Position numbers and translations under genes: made by a program. The notes beneath the pieces are model-generated. The model was not told where the DNA came from and did no database searches. It saw only the letters and a list, made by a program, of their open reading frames with translations. Shown piece by piece: positions 8,330 through 16,545 of a DNA stretch of 64,000 bases. The first letter of the stretch is position 1; each line of letters opens with the position of its first letter. Source of the DNA: Rhizobium sp. C4 (GTDB lineage Bacteria > Pseudomonadota > Alphaproteobacteria > Rhizobiales > Rhizobiaceae); the NCBI RefSeq assembly GCF_021026315.1, contig NZ_JAJNCX010000007.1:1-64000 (forward strand). The letters are read 5' to 3'.

Positions 8330-9506
8330 AGATATCATCTTTGCAAAGAAGGCTGTTTCCTATGGTGTATGAGATGAAACGCTCATGGCCAATGTCGAAA
8401 TAGAAGCCTCTGGTTTTTTTCCATTCGATGACCGCCAGGCAGGCGTTCAGCGCGTTCAGATCAGCAACCTGAATATTTCGGTCGTACTCGTTTTCAACGT
8501 CGTCCACTGCGAAGGATATGCGCGCACGCGCTTCCGCACGACGGTCGGGGAGACTACGAACCGTTCGCAAAATGCCGCCAATACTGGCACGCTTTGTGTA
8601 AAGACCCATTCCCACGTCGATGAAGGGCGTTCCCAGCGCTTCCAGCTTGTCGATGATCATTCGCTTTGCCGGTCCGCTTTCCATGCAAAGAAACACGAAC
8701 GACATATTCTGGAGCTGATCGAGATTTTCGCCTGTCAATTTCTCAGGGTGAGCTACGATGCCACGATGCATCTTGGAATAGGTGGCAGCAAAATAGTCGA
8801 CCTTCTTGGGTCGAAGTCTAAGCTCTTCGAGAGAAGGCGCGCCAGGGGCCCTAAACGCGTTATGAGTTAGGAAGTCGTCATCGTCGAACAGATGGATTCT
8901 TCTCGCATTCGTCTTGGCGATCAAGTCCAGGACATACGACCCTGTTCCACCGAGGCCAACGATGGCAATCGCCTCTTCGGCCAGCTTTTCTGCTGCCTCG
9001 TTGATTTCGGCACGGGAAGAGGCGGTGTCGAGGTAATGGTGAGGCGACGTTTCGGGATCGCCTTCAACAATGCGAAAAGTTCTGGCTGTTGCATTTGGAT
9101 CGATGGCTGCCACCTCCCTCGCCAACAAGGCGATATAGGCAGTCATCTTCTCATGATAGTCATTGTAGTAGCCGCAAAGCGGCTTCCTGGAAAAGGAGTG
9201 ATCGGCCTTCAACCCGCTTCCAAGCTGAAATTCTTGAGTTTGATGCTGCAGGATCACCAACTGGTTCCCATTGCTGTCACATGGAAAGTCGCCACAGAAC
9301 TTTGCCGTGTGATCCTGCGGACGAACGGTCCGATCCCCTGCCAAATCTAGGTTCGAGGCCAAAGCCCCTAATGCAATGGTTCTGTCGCCTTTGACGTACG
9401 GGACGTCACTTATAACCAGAAAATTCTGGTTCGTGATTTGGACGTTGTACCCCTCGTCGCGAAGTCTCTGAAGATCGGGATTAAGAGCGATTAGTGTGTG
9501 CGACAT
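8268..9506 (-). CDS. ThiF/E1-like ubiquitin-activating protein with N-terminal extension
   Basis: This 412-residue protein has a C-terminal E1/ThiF domain with the nucleotide-binding GLGGTG at 184-189, acidic LFDDDD at about 206-211 and the N216/R219 pair expected to hold ATP. It should adenylate the C-terminus of the neighbouring ubiquitin-like protein. The first 150 residues are not part of the ThiF fold. They contain FCGDFPC (about 70-76) and an HHY motif (156-158), and may be an E2-like transfer domain fused to the E1, as known for some bacterial ubiquitin-like operons. No CxxC zinc pair is seen. The gene overlaps the multi-ubiquitin gene by 26 bp and the DUF6527 gene by 62 bp, indicating coupled translation. 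Confidence 0.85.
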   Translation of the reverse strand: MSHTLIALNPDLQRLRDEGYNVQITNQNFLVISDVPYVKGDRTIALGALASNLDLAGDRTVRPQDHTAKFCGDFPCDSNGNQLVILQHQTQEFQLGSGLKADHSFSRKPLCGYYNDYHEKMTAYIALLAREVAAIDPNATARTFRIVEGDPETSPHHYLDTASSRAEINEAAEKLAEEAIAIVGLGGTGSYVLDLIAKTNARRIHLFDDDDFLTHNAFRAPGAPSLEELRLRPKKVDYFAATYSKMHRGIVAHPEKLTGENLDQLQNMSFVFLCMESGPAKRMIIDKLEALGTPFIDVGMGLYTKRASIGGILRTVRSLPDRRAEARARISFAVDDVENEYDRNIQVADLNALNACLAVIEWKKTRGFYFDIGHERFISYTIGNSLLCKDDIYDKAQVDTPGICSPNTEGDG

Positions 9507-9954
9507 CGAAGTTGGTCCCGTGTTTTTTCACAGTGACACTGCCGTTCTGGGCAAGATCACCGTGATGAGGTTTGCTCTTTGCGTGTTCGAAGCTCACGGT
9601 AAACGCCGGATCGGTTCCGGTCGGCGGATTTGGAAAAGCAAGCTTCACAAGCTGGTCAAACGTCAGAACGTCATGATCGACGACAAATGGATCGGTGTTG
9701 ATCGTGATGGAGAAGTGCTTTTCGGGCGCTTCTCCGCTGTGGAAGTGCTCATCCTGCTTCAGGTGTATCGTCGGCTGATCGATCCTGACTAGCTTGTCTT
9801 CTTCATTGCCAGTCACTTCTCGATAGAGAACACGGCCGTCACGGACGTGGCCCAGTTCGTACAGGTCGATGCCGCTCGTGGGATTGCGGGAGTGATACTG
9901 CTTTTGATCAATGTGGATTCGAACGGAGTTAACTGCATCTTGATTCATTTTCAT
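9481..9954 (-). CDS. multi-ubiquitin domain protein (two tandem beta-grasp units)
   Basis: This 157-residue protein contains two beta-grasp units. Unit 1 runs from about residue 8 (VRIHIDQKQYHS) to 75, unit 2 from about 80 (KHFSITINTDPFVVD) to the end. Each starts with a beta-strand followed by a DLYELG or FDQLVKLA helix, as in the multiubiquitin family. The C-terminus (NFDVAHTNRS) has no Gly-Gly, normal for this family, where the tail may be processed. The frame is open to 10143, but an apparent promoter and operator lie at 9976-10010, so I place the start at ATG 9954 (a second ATG is at 9948). It is the first gene of the leftward operon with the E1-like and DUF6527 proteins. Confidence 0.85.
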   Translation of the reverse strand: MKMNQDAVNSVRIHIDQKQYHSRNPTSGIDLYELGHVRDGRVLYREVTGNEEDKLVRIDQPTIHLKQDEHFHSGEAPEKHFSITINTDPFVVDHDVLTFDQLVKLAFPNPPTGTDPAFTVSFEHAKSKPHHGDLAQNGSVTVKKHGTNFDVAHTNRS

Positions 9955-9975
9955 GCTCGCTTTCGGTATGATTTC

Positions 9976-9991
9976 GTTCGCTATATCGAAC
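9976..9991. promoter_or_regulatory. palindromic operator 1 (GTTCG-N6-CGAAC)
   Basis: GTTCGCTATATCGAAC is a near-perfect 16-bp palindrome. It shares the GTTC-N8-GAAC geometry with the second site at 10024-10039. It overlaps the likely -10 region of the leftward multi-ubiquitin promoter; a TTGACA-like -35 lies on the minus strand at about 10007-10012. It is a likely binding site for the HTH protein encoded at 10071. Confidence 0.7.
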
Positions 9992-10021
9992 AACGCCATG
10001 TAGCGCTTGTCAAGTGCATTT

Positions 10022-10041
10022 TTGTTCGATATATAGAACAA
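10022..10041. promoter_or_regulatory. palindromic operator 2 (TTGTTC-N8-GAACAA)
   Basis: This 20-bp site has perfect 6-bp arms and the same GTTC-N8-GAAC core as operator 1, 48 bp away. It lies 30 bp before the HTH gene start, so the HTH protein could repress its own promoter and the divergent ubiquitin-like operon together. Confidence 0.72.
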
Positions 10042-10070
10042 CAGCAAATGTTTGAAAAAACGGGAAAAAC

Positions 10071-10391
10071 ATGACTGTATCGCTGCGTGACAAGCTGAAA
10101 AAACACAGATTGGAATTGGGGTACTCACTGGACGAGTTGGCAAAGCTGTCCGGTTCGAGCAAAAGTTATCTGTGGGAGCTGGAAAATCGCGAGACCCGTA
10201 AGCCGTCGGCAGAAAAGCTTATCAAGATCGCCGAGGTCCTGAATGTTACGACCGACTATCTGATTGACGATAACGCGACGTTTGACGATGCCCAGGTGAA
10301 GGAGGTCTTCTTCCGCAAATTCAATAGCCTTGACGACGAGACCAAGGAAAAGGTGATGGACATGATCGACGTCTGGAGTCGCAAAAAGTGA
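10071..10391 (+). CDS. XRE-family HTH transcription regulator (CapH-like)
   Basis: This 106-residue DNA-binding protein has a classic XRE helix-turn-helix at about residues 5-60 (LGYSLDELAKLSGSSKSYLWELEN, then KPSAEKLIKIAEVLNV) and a short helical C-terminus suited to dimerisation. It is divergent from the multi-ubiquitin operon and overlaps the ImmA/IrrE protease gene by GTGA. This pair matches the HTH/metalloprotease modules (CapH/CapP type) that control CBASS and other defence systems: the HTH protein represses until its partner protease cleaves it. The two GTTC-N8-GAAC palindromes upstream are likely operators. The regulatory role is inferred from layout. Confidence 0.85.
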   Translation: MTVSLRDKLKKHRLELGYSLDELAKLSGSSKSYLWELENRETRKPSAEKLIKIAEVLNVTTDYLIDDNATFDDAQVKEVFFRKFNSLDDETKEKVMDMIDVWSRKK

Positions 10392-11209
10392 AGCAACCCA
10401 CGACATGGGATGGTTGGGCTTCACGTGTCTCGCTTTTTGCCCGGGAGGGAAAGAAACTCCTGGACCTTCCACGGTTTCCAATACGGATAGAGGAGTTCGC
10501 TGAGGGCTATAGCAGACAGCTTTTCCCCGGCGACCCCATTACGATGATTGATAGCAGGGACTTTGGTGGCAAGTTTGAAGGCGCGTTGGTACCCAACGTC
10601 GCTAAAGATGAGTGGGCCATTATATACGATCACGGCCATACGTCCCGAGGCCGGATCAACTTCACTTTGGCTCACGAGTTCGGCCACTACCTCATTCATA
10701 GGCGGCTCAGTGGCGATCCATTTTATTGCTCCCGCCGCCAGATGATGGAATGGGACAGCAAATATTCTCAGATGGAAGCTGAGGCCAATAGCTTCGCTGC
10801 CTTCGTCCTCATGCCGCCCGACGATTTTCGTGAGCAAACGAAGAATTTCCAGAAGCCGACGCTCCGAGATTTTGAAATCTTGCGCGACCGGTATGAAGTC
10901 TCCTTAACTGCCGCAGTTCTTAATTGGCTGAAGTCGACAAGTGTGAGAGCCATGCTCGTGGTCGGACGGGACGGGTTCATCGATTGGTCTTGGAGCAGCT
11001 CGACGTTGTACAATTCCGGCGTCTATTTCTCGGCAAGGAAAGTGACCATAGCTTTACCAGAGCAATCACTGGCAGCTTTGGGGCCAACTTGCGGCATTAC
11101 CAGCCAGCAACACCCCAAGGGTGTCTGGAACGACGATACGGCCGTCTTCGAGTCCGTGGTTTTTGCGGAACACCATGGCATGACGCTGTCGTTGCTAATT
11201 TACGGGTGA
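10388..11209 (+). CDS. ImmA/IrrE-family zinc metallopeptidase (CapP-like)
   Basis: This 273-residue protein starts at GTG 10388, overlapping the HTH stop. The zinc site HEFGH is at about residues 96-100, and the third ligand is probably Glu132 in EAEANSFAAFVLMP; both are hallmarks of the ImmA/IrrE (COG2856) family. The C-terminal 100 residues resemble sensor extensions of this family. Such peptidases cleave their partner XRE repressor in response to DNA damage or single-stranded DNA, turning on the linked genes. Here the linked genes are the ubiquitin-like operon. The alternative is a simple toxin-antitoxin-like pair. Confidence 0.85.
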   Translation: MKQPTTWDGWASRVSLFAREGKKLLDLPRFPIRIEEFAEGYSRQLFPGDPITMIDSRDFGGKFEGALVPNVAKDEWAIIYDHGHTSRGRINFTLAHEFGHYLIHRRLSGDPFYCSRRQMMEWDSKYSQMEAEANSFAAFVLMPPDDFREQTKNFQKPTLRDFEILRDRYEVSLTAAVLNWLKSTSVRAMLVVGRDGFIDWSWSSSTLYNSGVYFSARKVTIALPEQSLAALGPTCGITSQQHPKGVWNDDTAVFESVVFAEHHGMTLSLLIYG

Positions 11210-11244
11210 CAAAAGCCGAATTTCCAACAATCCGTTGGCCTTGT

Positions 11245-11721
11245 TCAGTGTGTATCGAAATCGTTATACGGGCTCCCGCATACGACGCTGACGTATATTT
11301 CTAGCAGGCATTGCCGCGTCGGATCAGGTTCGTTGACAAACCGGAATTCCATCGCCCTCATCCGGATCAGGGCGTCGTTGAACGCCCTTAGAAATTCAGC
11401 ATCGAGCATGAGATTGGCCCGCGATGTCGGTCCGCTCTTGTAATCGCTCTTCAATATGCCGGTCGCTTCGCGAGCGAGCTTGAAGGCGAAAGGTGCATTG
11501 TTATGGCCTGTCCCGTGGCGCGTATGTTGGCCATACCGTGATCTGACATTCCTGGTACGGCCGACATAGAGATGACGGCCATTTTCGGAAAATAGGTAGA
11601 CGCCAGACCCCTTGATATGAGACGGCAATATTCCGTCCGTGACAGGGTCCATCTGCATCAATGTTTCGAATTTCGGGTGCAGAGCCTCGGTAAAGGTCAG
11701 GAATTTTTCATGCATGCTCAA
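11245..11721 (-). CDS. GIY-YIG nuclease-domain protein
   Basis: This 158-residue protein has the GIY-YIG pattern as GVY (40-42) and YVG (52-54), followed by R55 and R60 and a later acidic residue, which together form the metal-dependent nuclease site. No other domain is attached. It is convergent with the ImmA/IrrE gene (35 bp apart) and lies 20 bp downstream of the NYN gene on the same strand, so the two nucleases may be co-expressed. The role is unknown: defence, selfish DNA or housekeeping of the island are all possible. An ATG at 11715 would shorten it by two residues. Confidence 0.8.
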   Translation of the reverse strand: MSMHEKFLTFTEALHPKFETLMQMDPVTDGILPSHIKGSGVYLFSENGRHLYVGRTRNVRSRYGQHTRHGTGHNNAPFAFKLAREATGILKSDYKSGPTSRANLMLDAEFLRAFNDALIRMRAMEFRFVNEPDPTRQCLLEIYVSVVCGSPYNDFDTH

Positions 11722-11741
11722 CAGCTTTTATGATTTGCCAC

Positions 11742-12440
11742 TCAGGCAGTGGGTGTTTCCGTTGGGGGAGCATATGCTGGTGGCCGACGCGCAATCAAAG
11801 TCCCGTTTTCAATAATGGTAGCGCCAGGAAAGAGGCTTGCCTCAATGGCTTCTCTTTGAATGGTTCTTGTCGCGTGCGAGTGAGCTATGATCGCTTTGCT
11901 GTGCCCTCTGCCAGGAGGAGCGACGCTTACAATAGTTTTCGATGGGAAGCGCGCTTTGAACATCTTCATCGTTGCTAGCTGGTCTGAGTCGGCGGTAACC
12001 AAATATGCAACGTCAAAAACATCAAGGTGAGCGTCGCTAATAAGGTGGATCGCGAGATTTACATCGCCTTCCTTTTCGGTGGGATGCAAATAATCATGTC
12101 CCTCATGGCAGCGACGTGGTTCCTCAGTAAAGTGGCCCTCAACGCACACCACTCCTGCCCACAGTTGAGCCTTCTTGTATTCGCGCCATCGCAGCATCTT
12201 TTGGGTGTTTTTGTTGTTAACTGCCGTGCACCACACAACTCGGACCACCTCTTCCCCATTCCGCGCGAATTGGCGGGAAAGAGCGAACAAATTTACCCAC
12301 TTTAGATGGGGTGCTCCGAGATCATCAATTGCGTGATAAAGGTTGAAGCCGTCAATATATACAGCGGCTCTAATGGAAACGGCGGCACCAGGGCCGCCGT
12401 GGGCTGCCGGTAAACCGACAGCGTTGATGACAGTATTCAT
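11742..12440 (-). CDS. NYN-domain (PIN-like) ribonuclease
   Basis: This 232-residue protein has the NYN/LabA-type fold. The first catalytic Asp lies in AAVYIDGFNLY, the middle acidic pair in EKEGDVNLAIHLI, and the third in LVTADSDQ, all in the order expected for PIN-like RNases. The ATG at 12440 is preferred because AAGGCG lies 8 bases upstream; the open frame begins at 12464 without a ribosome-binding site. It is the first gene of a two-gene unit with the GIY-YIG protein. Its substrate is unknown. Confidence 0.82.
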   Translation of the reverse strand: MNTVINAVGLPAAHGGPGAAVSIRAAVYIDGFNLYHAIDDLGAPHLKWVNLFALSRQFARNGEEVVRVVWCTAVNNKNTQKMLRWREYKKAQLWAGVVCVEGHFTEEPRRCHEGHDYLHPTEKEGDVNLAIHLISDAHLDVFDVAYLVTADSDQLATMKMFKARFPSKTIVSVAPPGRGHSKAIIAHSHATRTIQREAIEASLFPGATIIENGTLIARRPPAYAPPTETPTA

Positions 12441-12677
12441 AGCCCATCGCCTTGAAAAAATCAATGCCCTTTTTTCTAAACTATGATGTGAAGTCTAAAT
12501 TTTAGCCTAACGGCCTGGTTGTGATCGAGCAGGTTTGTCAAGCTAACAGGGTTTTAGAAAAAAAGAAGATGCAGCATTTGCCCAGAAAGGGTGTTTTTCC
12601 CGGTGTTTTATGAATTAAGTTGCACTCGTTTCCGCCGACAGGCACATTTTATCAAAAATATTACGGAGGCTGCTCTT

Positions 12678-13031
12678 ATGGACGGAGATATTCAAAATGA
12701 ATTTGTATTGGCGCAATACCTAAAGTTACCAACTGTTCAGATGGATGAATTGATTGATGGCGGTTTCTTAGAGAAACATCTAGGTAAAACCCAAAAAGTA
12801 GAATATGCACCCTTCACGCCCCACCAAACTTTGAGAGAAGCTATAGAAGCTGCTAAAGAAAATAAAGACGCAGACTTAATACTTCATATGAAAGGCGGAG
12901 TGGTTAAATCTTATTTTATTCTCCCGCATTTGACCGTTGTATATAATCACTCTCACGATGATTTTCAAAGAATCGAAAGTGAGGTTGGCAAGCCCAAAAG
13001 AAAGCGTCGCACCGGTAGAATTATCAGGTAA
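12678..13031 (+). CDS. hypothetical protein, AT-rich
   Basis: This 117-residue protein has a start supported by GGAGG 8 bases upstream of ATG 12678. There is no known motif. It has a basic C-terminal tail (KPKRKRRTGRIIR) and a central beta-rich part (VVKSYFILPHLTVVYNHSHDD). The DNA is clearly more AT-rich than the core genes. It probably belongs to the cargo of the mobile element that ends at 13778. The small size and basic tail allow for nucleic-acid binding, but this is only a guess. Confidence 0.6.
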   Translation: MDGDIQNEFVLAQYLKLPTVQMDELIDGGFLEKHLGKTQKVEYAPFTPHQTLREAIEAAKENKDADLILHMKGGVVKSYFILPHLTVVYNHSHDDFQRIESEVGKPKRKRRTGRIIR

Positions 13032-13095
13032 TACTGATTTCGGTCGTTCTAGGACCTAATGCAGCGATAGTCAGTTCCCTAATCGGAGGTCCATA

Positions 13096-13689
13096 ATGCG
13101 TGGCATAATCGGTTCAGGTACGTGGCAAACATACACCTGGAAGAATGATCTTCACCTTCAATCCAGCCGCGTGGCGGTGAGCTTCGCAGAGTATATGGAT
13201 GAGGAATATTCTGGCGCGCATGTGCCATTCCACATGCTGGAAAGGGCCTTCGTCCTGTGCGGTTTCATCATGCGTCGGATGATGGAGACCAGGGTCGTTA
13301 CAGACAAGCTCCGAGAGCGCGAGATCGAAGTGAGATGCCTGGCGAAAGCCGCCGATGAACCGTTCTTCAAACCGTGGGTCAGCAACACGGGTCCGCGTGA
13401 ATTTCGTCAATATGCGATGGAAGCCCCCGAGCTGGTCAAGATGACGATCCGGGAGTTTGGAAACGAGATCATACACGCCTCGCAATTGGCGATTGCCTAT
13501 GACTTTGAGCAGTTTGACGACGGTATACTGATTGCGTCTGACTGGCATTATAAGAAGCGACTGCTACACGTCACGCCTGCGGAATTTCAAGCCATCGTTG
13601 ACCTCGTCCTCAACGATGAAATCACGTCCATGCGAGATGCCTACGACGGCGACCCGGCCGACGGCAAAATCACCTGCATCCGTGAGTAA
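13096..13689 (+). CDS. hypothetical protein, last gene before the transposon end
   Basis: This 197-residue soluble protein has GGAGG 6 bases upstream of ATG 13096. I recognise no family. It lacks signal peptide and membrane segments; the middle is helical with paired aromatic residues, and the C-terminus has FDDGILIASDWHYKKRLLHVTP, which looks like a beta-hairpin. It lies 65 bp after the AT-rich gene at 12678 in the same direction and could share its transcript. It stops 20 bp before the tandem end repeats, so it is the outermost cargo gene. Confidence 0.6.
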   Translation: MRGIIGSGTWQTYTWKNDLHLQSSRVAVSFAEYMDEEYSGAHVPFHMLERAFVLCGFIMRRMMETRVVTDKLREREIEVRCLAKAADEPFFKPWVSNTGPREFRQYAMEAPELVKMTIREFGNEIIHASQLAIAYDFEQFDDGILIASDWHYKKRLLHVTPAEFQAIVDLVLNDEITSMRDAYDGDPADGKITCIRE

Positions 13690-13708
13690 CAGGGCGCGTT
13701 AACCATAC

Positions 13709-13778
13709 GAGTCTCATCTCATGTGGCGAGGAGTCTCACCTCATGTGGCGAGAGTCTCATCTTATGTGGCGACCTACA
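13709..13778. mobile_element. probable Tn7-like transposon end: three tandem 21-bp repeats ending in TACA
   Basis: Three near-identical 21-bp units, sharing CTCATGTGGCGA, occupy 13709-13729, 13731-13751 and 13752-13772, all in the same direction, and are followed by CCTACA to 13778. Read inwards from the outside, the end starts TGTAGG, matching the TGT...ACA ends of Tn7-like elements, and the closely packed repeats resemble TnsB-binding sites of a Tn7 right end. The end is 6 bp from the CCA of tRNA-Thr. An IS21-family end has a similar look and is the main alternative, but no istA/istB gene is nearby. The partner end is outside the window. Confidence 0.6.
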
Positions 13779-13784
13779 AAAAAC

Positions 13785-13859
<75 letters not shown>

Positions 13860-14042
13860 ATCCGTCCGCGACGACGCATATGAGCGTGTCGGGTGAAGCG
13901 GGTCGCCTATTGCCACATGTTCCGACATCACGCAAGCGCCGCACCCCAAGTTTTTTCAGAAGCCACCGCAACCTTTCTTGCGGGCGCGTTCTGCGCTATC
14001 TGCAATTCTTCAAATGAAACGATGCGAGATGGGGGCAGGGCG

Positions 14043-14276
14043 ATGACGTCCGGCGAAGACGAAACCAGCGACAAGGGCGATGTGCGCGACCGGGAATCGC
14101 GCAAGCGTGCGGCCGAAGCGATGCGGCGCGAGAAGGAAGCGGAGAAGAAGCGGCTGGCCGGTGCGCTGCGGGCCAATCTCATGCGGCGCAAGGCGCAGTC
14201 GCGGGCACGGCGCGAGGGCGAGGCGGATGAGCGCGACGAGGGGCTTCCCGGCGCGCGCCTGCCGGATGCCGACTGA
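14043..14276 (+). CDS. small charged hypothetical protein upstream of murA
   Basis: This 77-residue protein is almost entirely charged and helical (KRAAEAMRREKEAEKKR, then RRKAQSRARREGEADERDE), probably a single long helix or disordered region. The ATG at 14043 follows a GGGGGCAGGG stretch; the frame is open further upstream to 13893. Small charged proteins of this sort often precede murA in related rhizobia, so I think it is real, but no function can be given. Confidence 0.55.
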   Translation: MTSGEDETSDKGDVRDRESRKRAAEAMRREKEAEKKRLAGALRANLMRRKAQSRARREGEADERDEGLPGARLPDAD

Positions 14277-14529
14277 GGCGAGGACCGGAGGCGATTCGCG
14301 CCTGGACTGCCCTCCCTTGGCTTGAAGAACGCAGGGGCTATCGGCCTTCATGCGCAAAAGGGCAGTACACCTGCCCTAAATCATCCTCAATCGCGGCCGA
14401 AACAGGTCATCCGACCGGCCGAGGGGGCCTTATTTCCGGCCTTTCTTGAAGGCGCTCCGGCTTTGGGTTATGGGGACCGTCACACCTGACAAGATCGGCG
14501 TCATGCGGACGCCTGAAAGAGAAACACTC

Positions 14530-15822
14530 ATGGATCGCATTCGCATTGTCGGCGGCAAGCCGCTGAACGGCATCATTCCCATCTCCGGCGCGAAGAATGC
14601 CGCCCTGCCGCTGATGATCGCGTCGCTTCTGACCAGCGATACGCTGACGCTCGAAAACGTGCCGCATCTGGCCGACGTGGAGCAGCTGCTGCGCATTCTC
14701 GGCAATCATGGCGTCGATATTTCCGTCAACGGCCGCCGCGAGCACCAGGACGGGACCTATTCCCGCACCATTCATTTCACCTGCCGCACCATTGCCGAAA
14801 CGACGGCGCCTTACGAGCTTGTCTCGAAGATGCGCGCCTCCTTCTGGGTCATCGGGCCGCTGCTCGCGCGCGAAGGCCGCGCCCGCGTTTCGCTGCCGGG
14901 CGGCTGCGCCATCGGCACGCGTCCGGTCGATCTCTTCATTGAAGGTCTCGCCGCCATGGGCGCCGAGATGGAAATCGATGGCGGCTACATCAATGCCAAG
15001 GCGCCCAAGGGCGGCCTGATCGGCACGCGCTACACCTTCCCGAAGGTCTCGGTTGGCGCCACCCATGTTCTCCTCATGGCGGCCTCGCTTGCCAATGGCA
15101 CGATGGTGATCGGCAATGCCGCGCGCGAGCCGGAAATCGTCGACCTTGCCAACTGCCTCAACGCCATGGGCGCCAAGATTACGGGTGCGGGCACCTCCAC
15201 CATCACCATCGAGGGCGTCAAGTCGCTCTCGGGTGCGCGCCATCGCGTCCTGCCCGACCGTATCGAAACCGGCACCTATGCCATGGCCGCTGCCATGGCA
15301 GGCGGCGATGTGACGCTGGAAGGCACGAGCGTCGATCTGCTCGACACGGCGCTTGAGGCGCTGCGTCGCTCCGGCGCCGAAGTCATCGCGCTGCCGACCG
15401 GCATTCGCGTCATTGGACACGGCGATGCGATCAAGCCGGTGGATGTCGTGACTGACCCTTATCCGGGTTTCCCGACCGACCTGCAGGCGCAGTTCATGGG
15501 CCTCATGACCCGCTCGACCGGCATTTCGCACATCACCGAGACGATCTTCGAAAACCGCTTCATGCATGTGCAGGAGCTCGCCCGCCTTGGCGCGAAGATC
15601 TCGCTCAACGGCCAGACGGCCCGCGTCGAAGGTGTGTCGAAGCTGAAGGGCGCGCAGGTCATGGCGACCGACCTCCGCGCTTCCGTGTCGCTGGTCATTG
15701 CCGGTCTGGCTGCAGAAGGCGAGACGCTGGTGTCGCGCGTCTACCATCTCGACCGCGGCTTCGAGCGGCTGGAAGAAAAGCTGACCCGTTGCGGCGCAAT
15801 TGTCGAGCGCATCAGCGATTGA
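14530..15822 (+). CDS. murA: UDP-N-acetylglucosamine 1-carboxyvinyltransferase MurA
   Basis: MurA transfers enolpyruvate from phosphoenolpyruvate to UDP-GlcNAc, the first committed step of peptidoglycan synthesis in the cytoplasm. The 430-residue protein shows the usual start ([19 protein letters not shown]) with Lys and Asn of the active site. The catalytic Cys, also the fosfomycin target, is at about residue 126 in [13 protein letters not shown], and the C-terminal loop contains [12 protein letters not shown]. The ATG at 14530 gives the family's normal length; the open frame begins earlier at 14446 without support. Confidence 0.97.
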   Translation: MDRIRIVGGKPLNGIIPISGAKNAALPLMIASLLTSDTLTLENVPHLADVEQLLRILGNHGVDISVNGRREHQDGTYSRTIHFTCRTIAETTAPYELVSKMRASFWVIGPLLAREGRARVSLPGGCAIGTRPVDLFIEGLAAMGAEMEIDGGYINAKAPKGGLIGTRYTFPKVSVGATHVLLMAASLANGTMVIGNAAREPEIVDLANCLNAMGAKITGAGTSTITIEGVKSLSGARHRVLPDRIETGTYAMAAAMAGGDVTLEGTSVDLLDTALEALRRSGAEVIALPTGIRVIGHGDAIKPVDVVTDPYPGFPTDLQAQFMGLMTRSTGISHITETIFENRFMHVQELARLGAKISLNGQTARVEGVSKLKGAQVMATDLRASVSLVIAGLAAEGETLVSRVYHLDRGFERLEEKLTRCGAIVERISD

Positions 15823-15991
15823 TCATCCCTGGCCCGCTTGCTCGCAGTTGCGGGGCGGGCTATCGCTTCTTATCTGCGTATCAAAGAGCGCTGTCTGATA
15901 GCAATTCCAGCAAAAGTGCCCGGCGGTTTTGCCTCCGGAATTGCGATGCAATAAAGCGGACGGGCGGCGCGCAAGACGCAAAGGTGAGACT

Positions 15992-16432
15992 ATGAGTGGT
16001 TTGAAACTGCTGGCGCTGGACGAAGAAGACCTCGACATCGTATCCGCCCATATGCAGGATTCGGTTTTCAAGGTGGCGGAATGCGCCTTTGACGCCCGCA
16101 CGATGCAATTTTCCATGACGGCCAACCGGTTCGTCTGGGAAACGGCGTCTGAGCGGGGCCGGCCTTTCGAGCGTCGCAAGGCGGCGCTGGTGTTCAAGCG
16201 GGTGAGTGCGGTGAAATCCACCGGCGTGGATCGCAAGAACAAGGACGCCGTGCTGGACCTGCTGGCCATCCGCTTTGAAAAGCGCGGCGAGGGTCCGGAT
16301 GGCGTGATCGAGCTGATGCTGGCCGGTGGCGGCGTGGTGCAGCTTGATGTGGAATGCATTGAAGCGCAGCTTGCCGATGTTGGCGGCGCGTGGGAAACGA
16401 AATCGAAGCCGCAGCATCGGGTTGATGCCTGA
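15992..16432 (+). CDS. DUF2948 family protein
   Basis: This 146-residue protein is of the alphaproteobacterial DUF2948 family, starting MSGLKLLALDEEDL with conserved HMQDSVFKV and FERRKAALVFKRV segments. It has no known function. It lies between murA and hisD, a position conserved in many Rhizobiales, and may share a transcript with hisD. The ATG at 15992 follows AAGGTGAGA; the open frame extends to 15929 without a ribosome-binding site. Confidence 0.88.
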   Translation: MSGLKLLALDEEDLDIVSAHMQDSVFKVAECAFDARTMQFSMTANRFVWETASERGRPFERRKAALVFKRVSAVKSTGVDRKNKDAVLDLLAIRFEKRGEGPDGVIELMLAGGGVVQLDVECIEAQLADVGGAWETKSKPQHRVDA

Positions 16433-16545
16433 GCAGGTCTTTGTTTGACGCAATTCCGGACGCGAAACCGGTTTCCACTTTCGCTGGAATTGCTTTGGTC
16501 TAGCCGCCCCTGCCCAGGGGCGGGACGTCGGAAGGGAATGGGGAA

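Noticed and set aside
10000-10143. N-terminal extension of the multi-ubiquitin frame up to 10143
   Set aside because: The extension runs through the divergent promoter, both operators and the start of the HTH gene and has no ribosome-binding site; the start at 9954 is better supported.
1-13700. CRISPR array or cas genes tied to the Tn7-like operon
   Set aside because: No repeat-spacer pattern or Cas motif was seen in the window; the long TnsD-like TniQ argues for protein-guided targeting. The part of the element left of the window was not available.
13709-13772. Tandem 21-bp repeats as a short CRISPR-like array
   Set aside because: The units are back to back with 0-1 bp between them and no spacers; they fit transposase-binding sites.
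14407-15747. Long minus-strand frame opposite murA
   Set aside because: A high-GC antisense shadow of murA; no ribosome-binding site and low-complexity His/Asp/Arg-rich translation.
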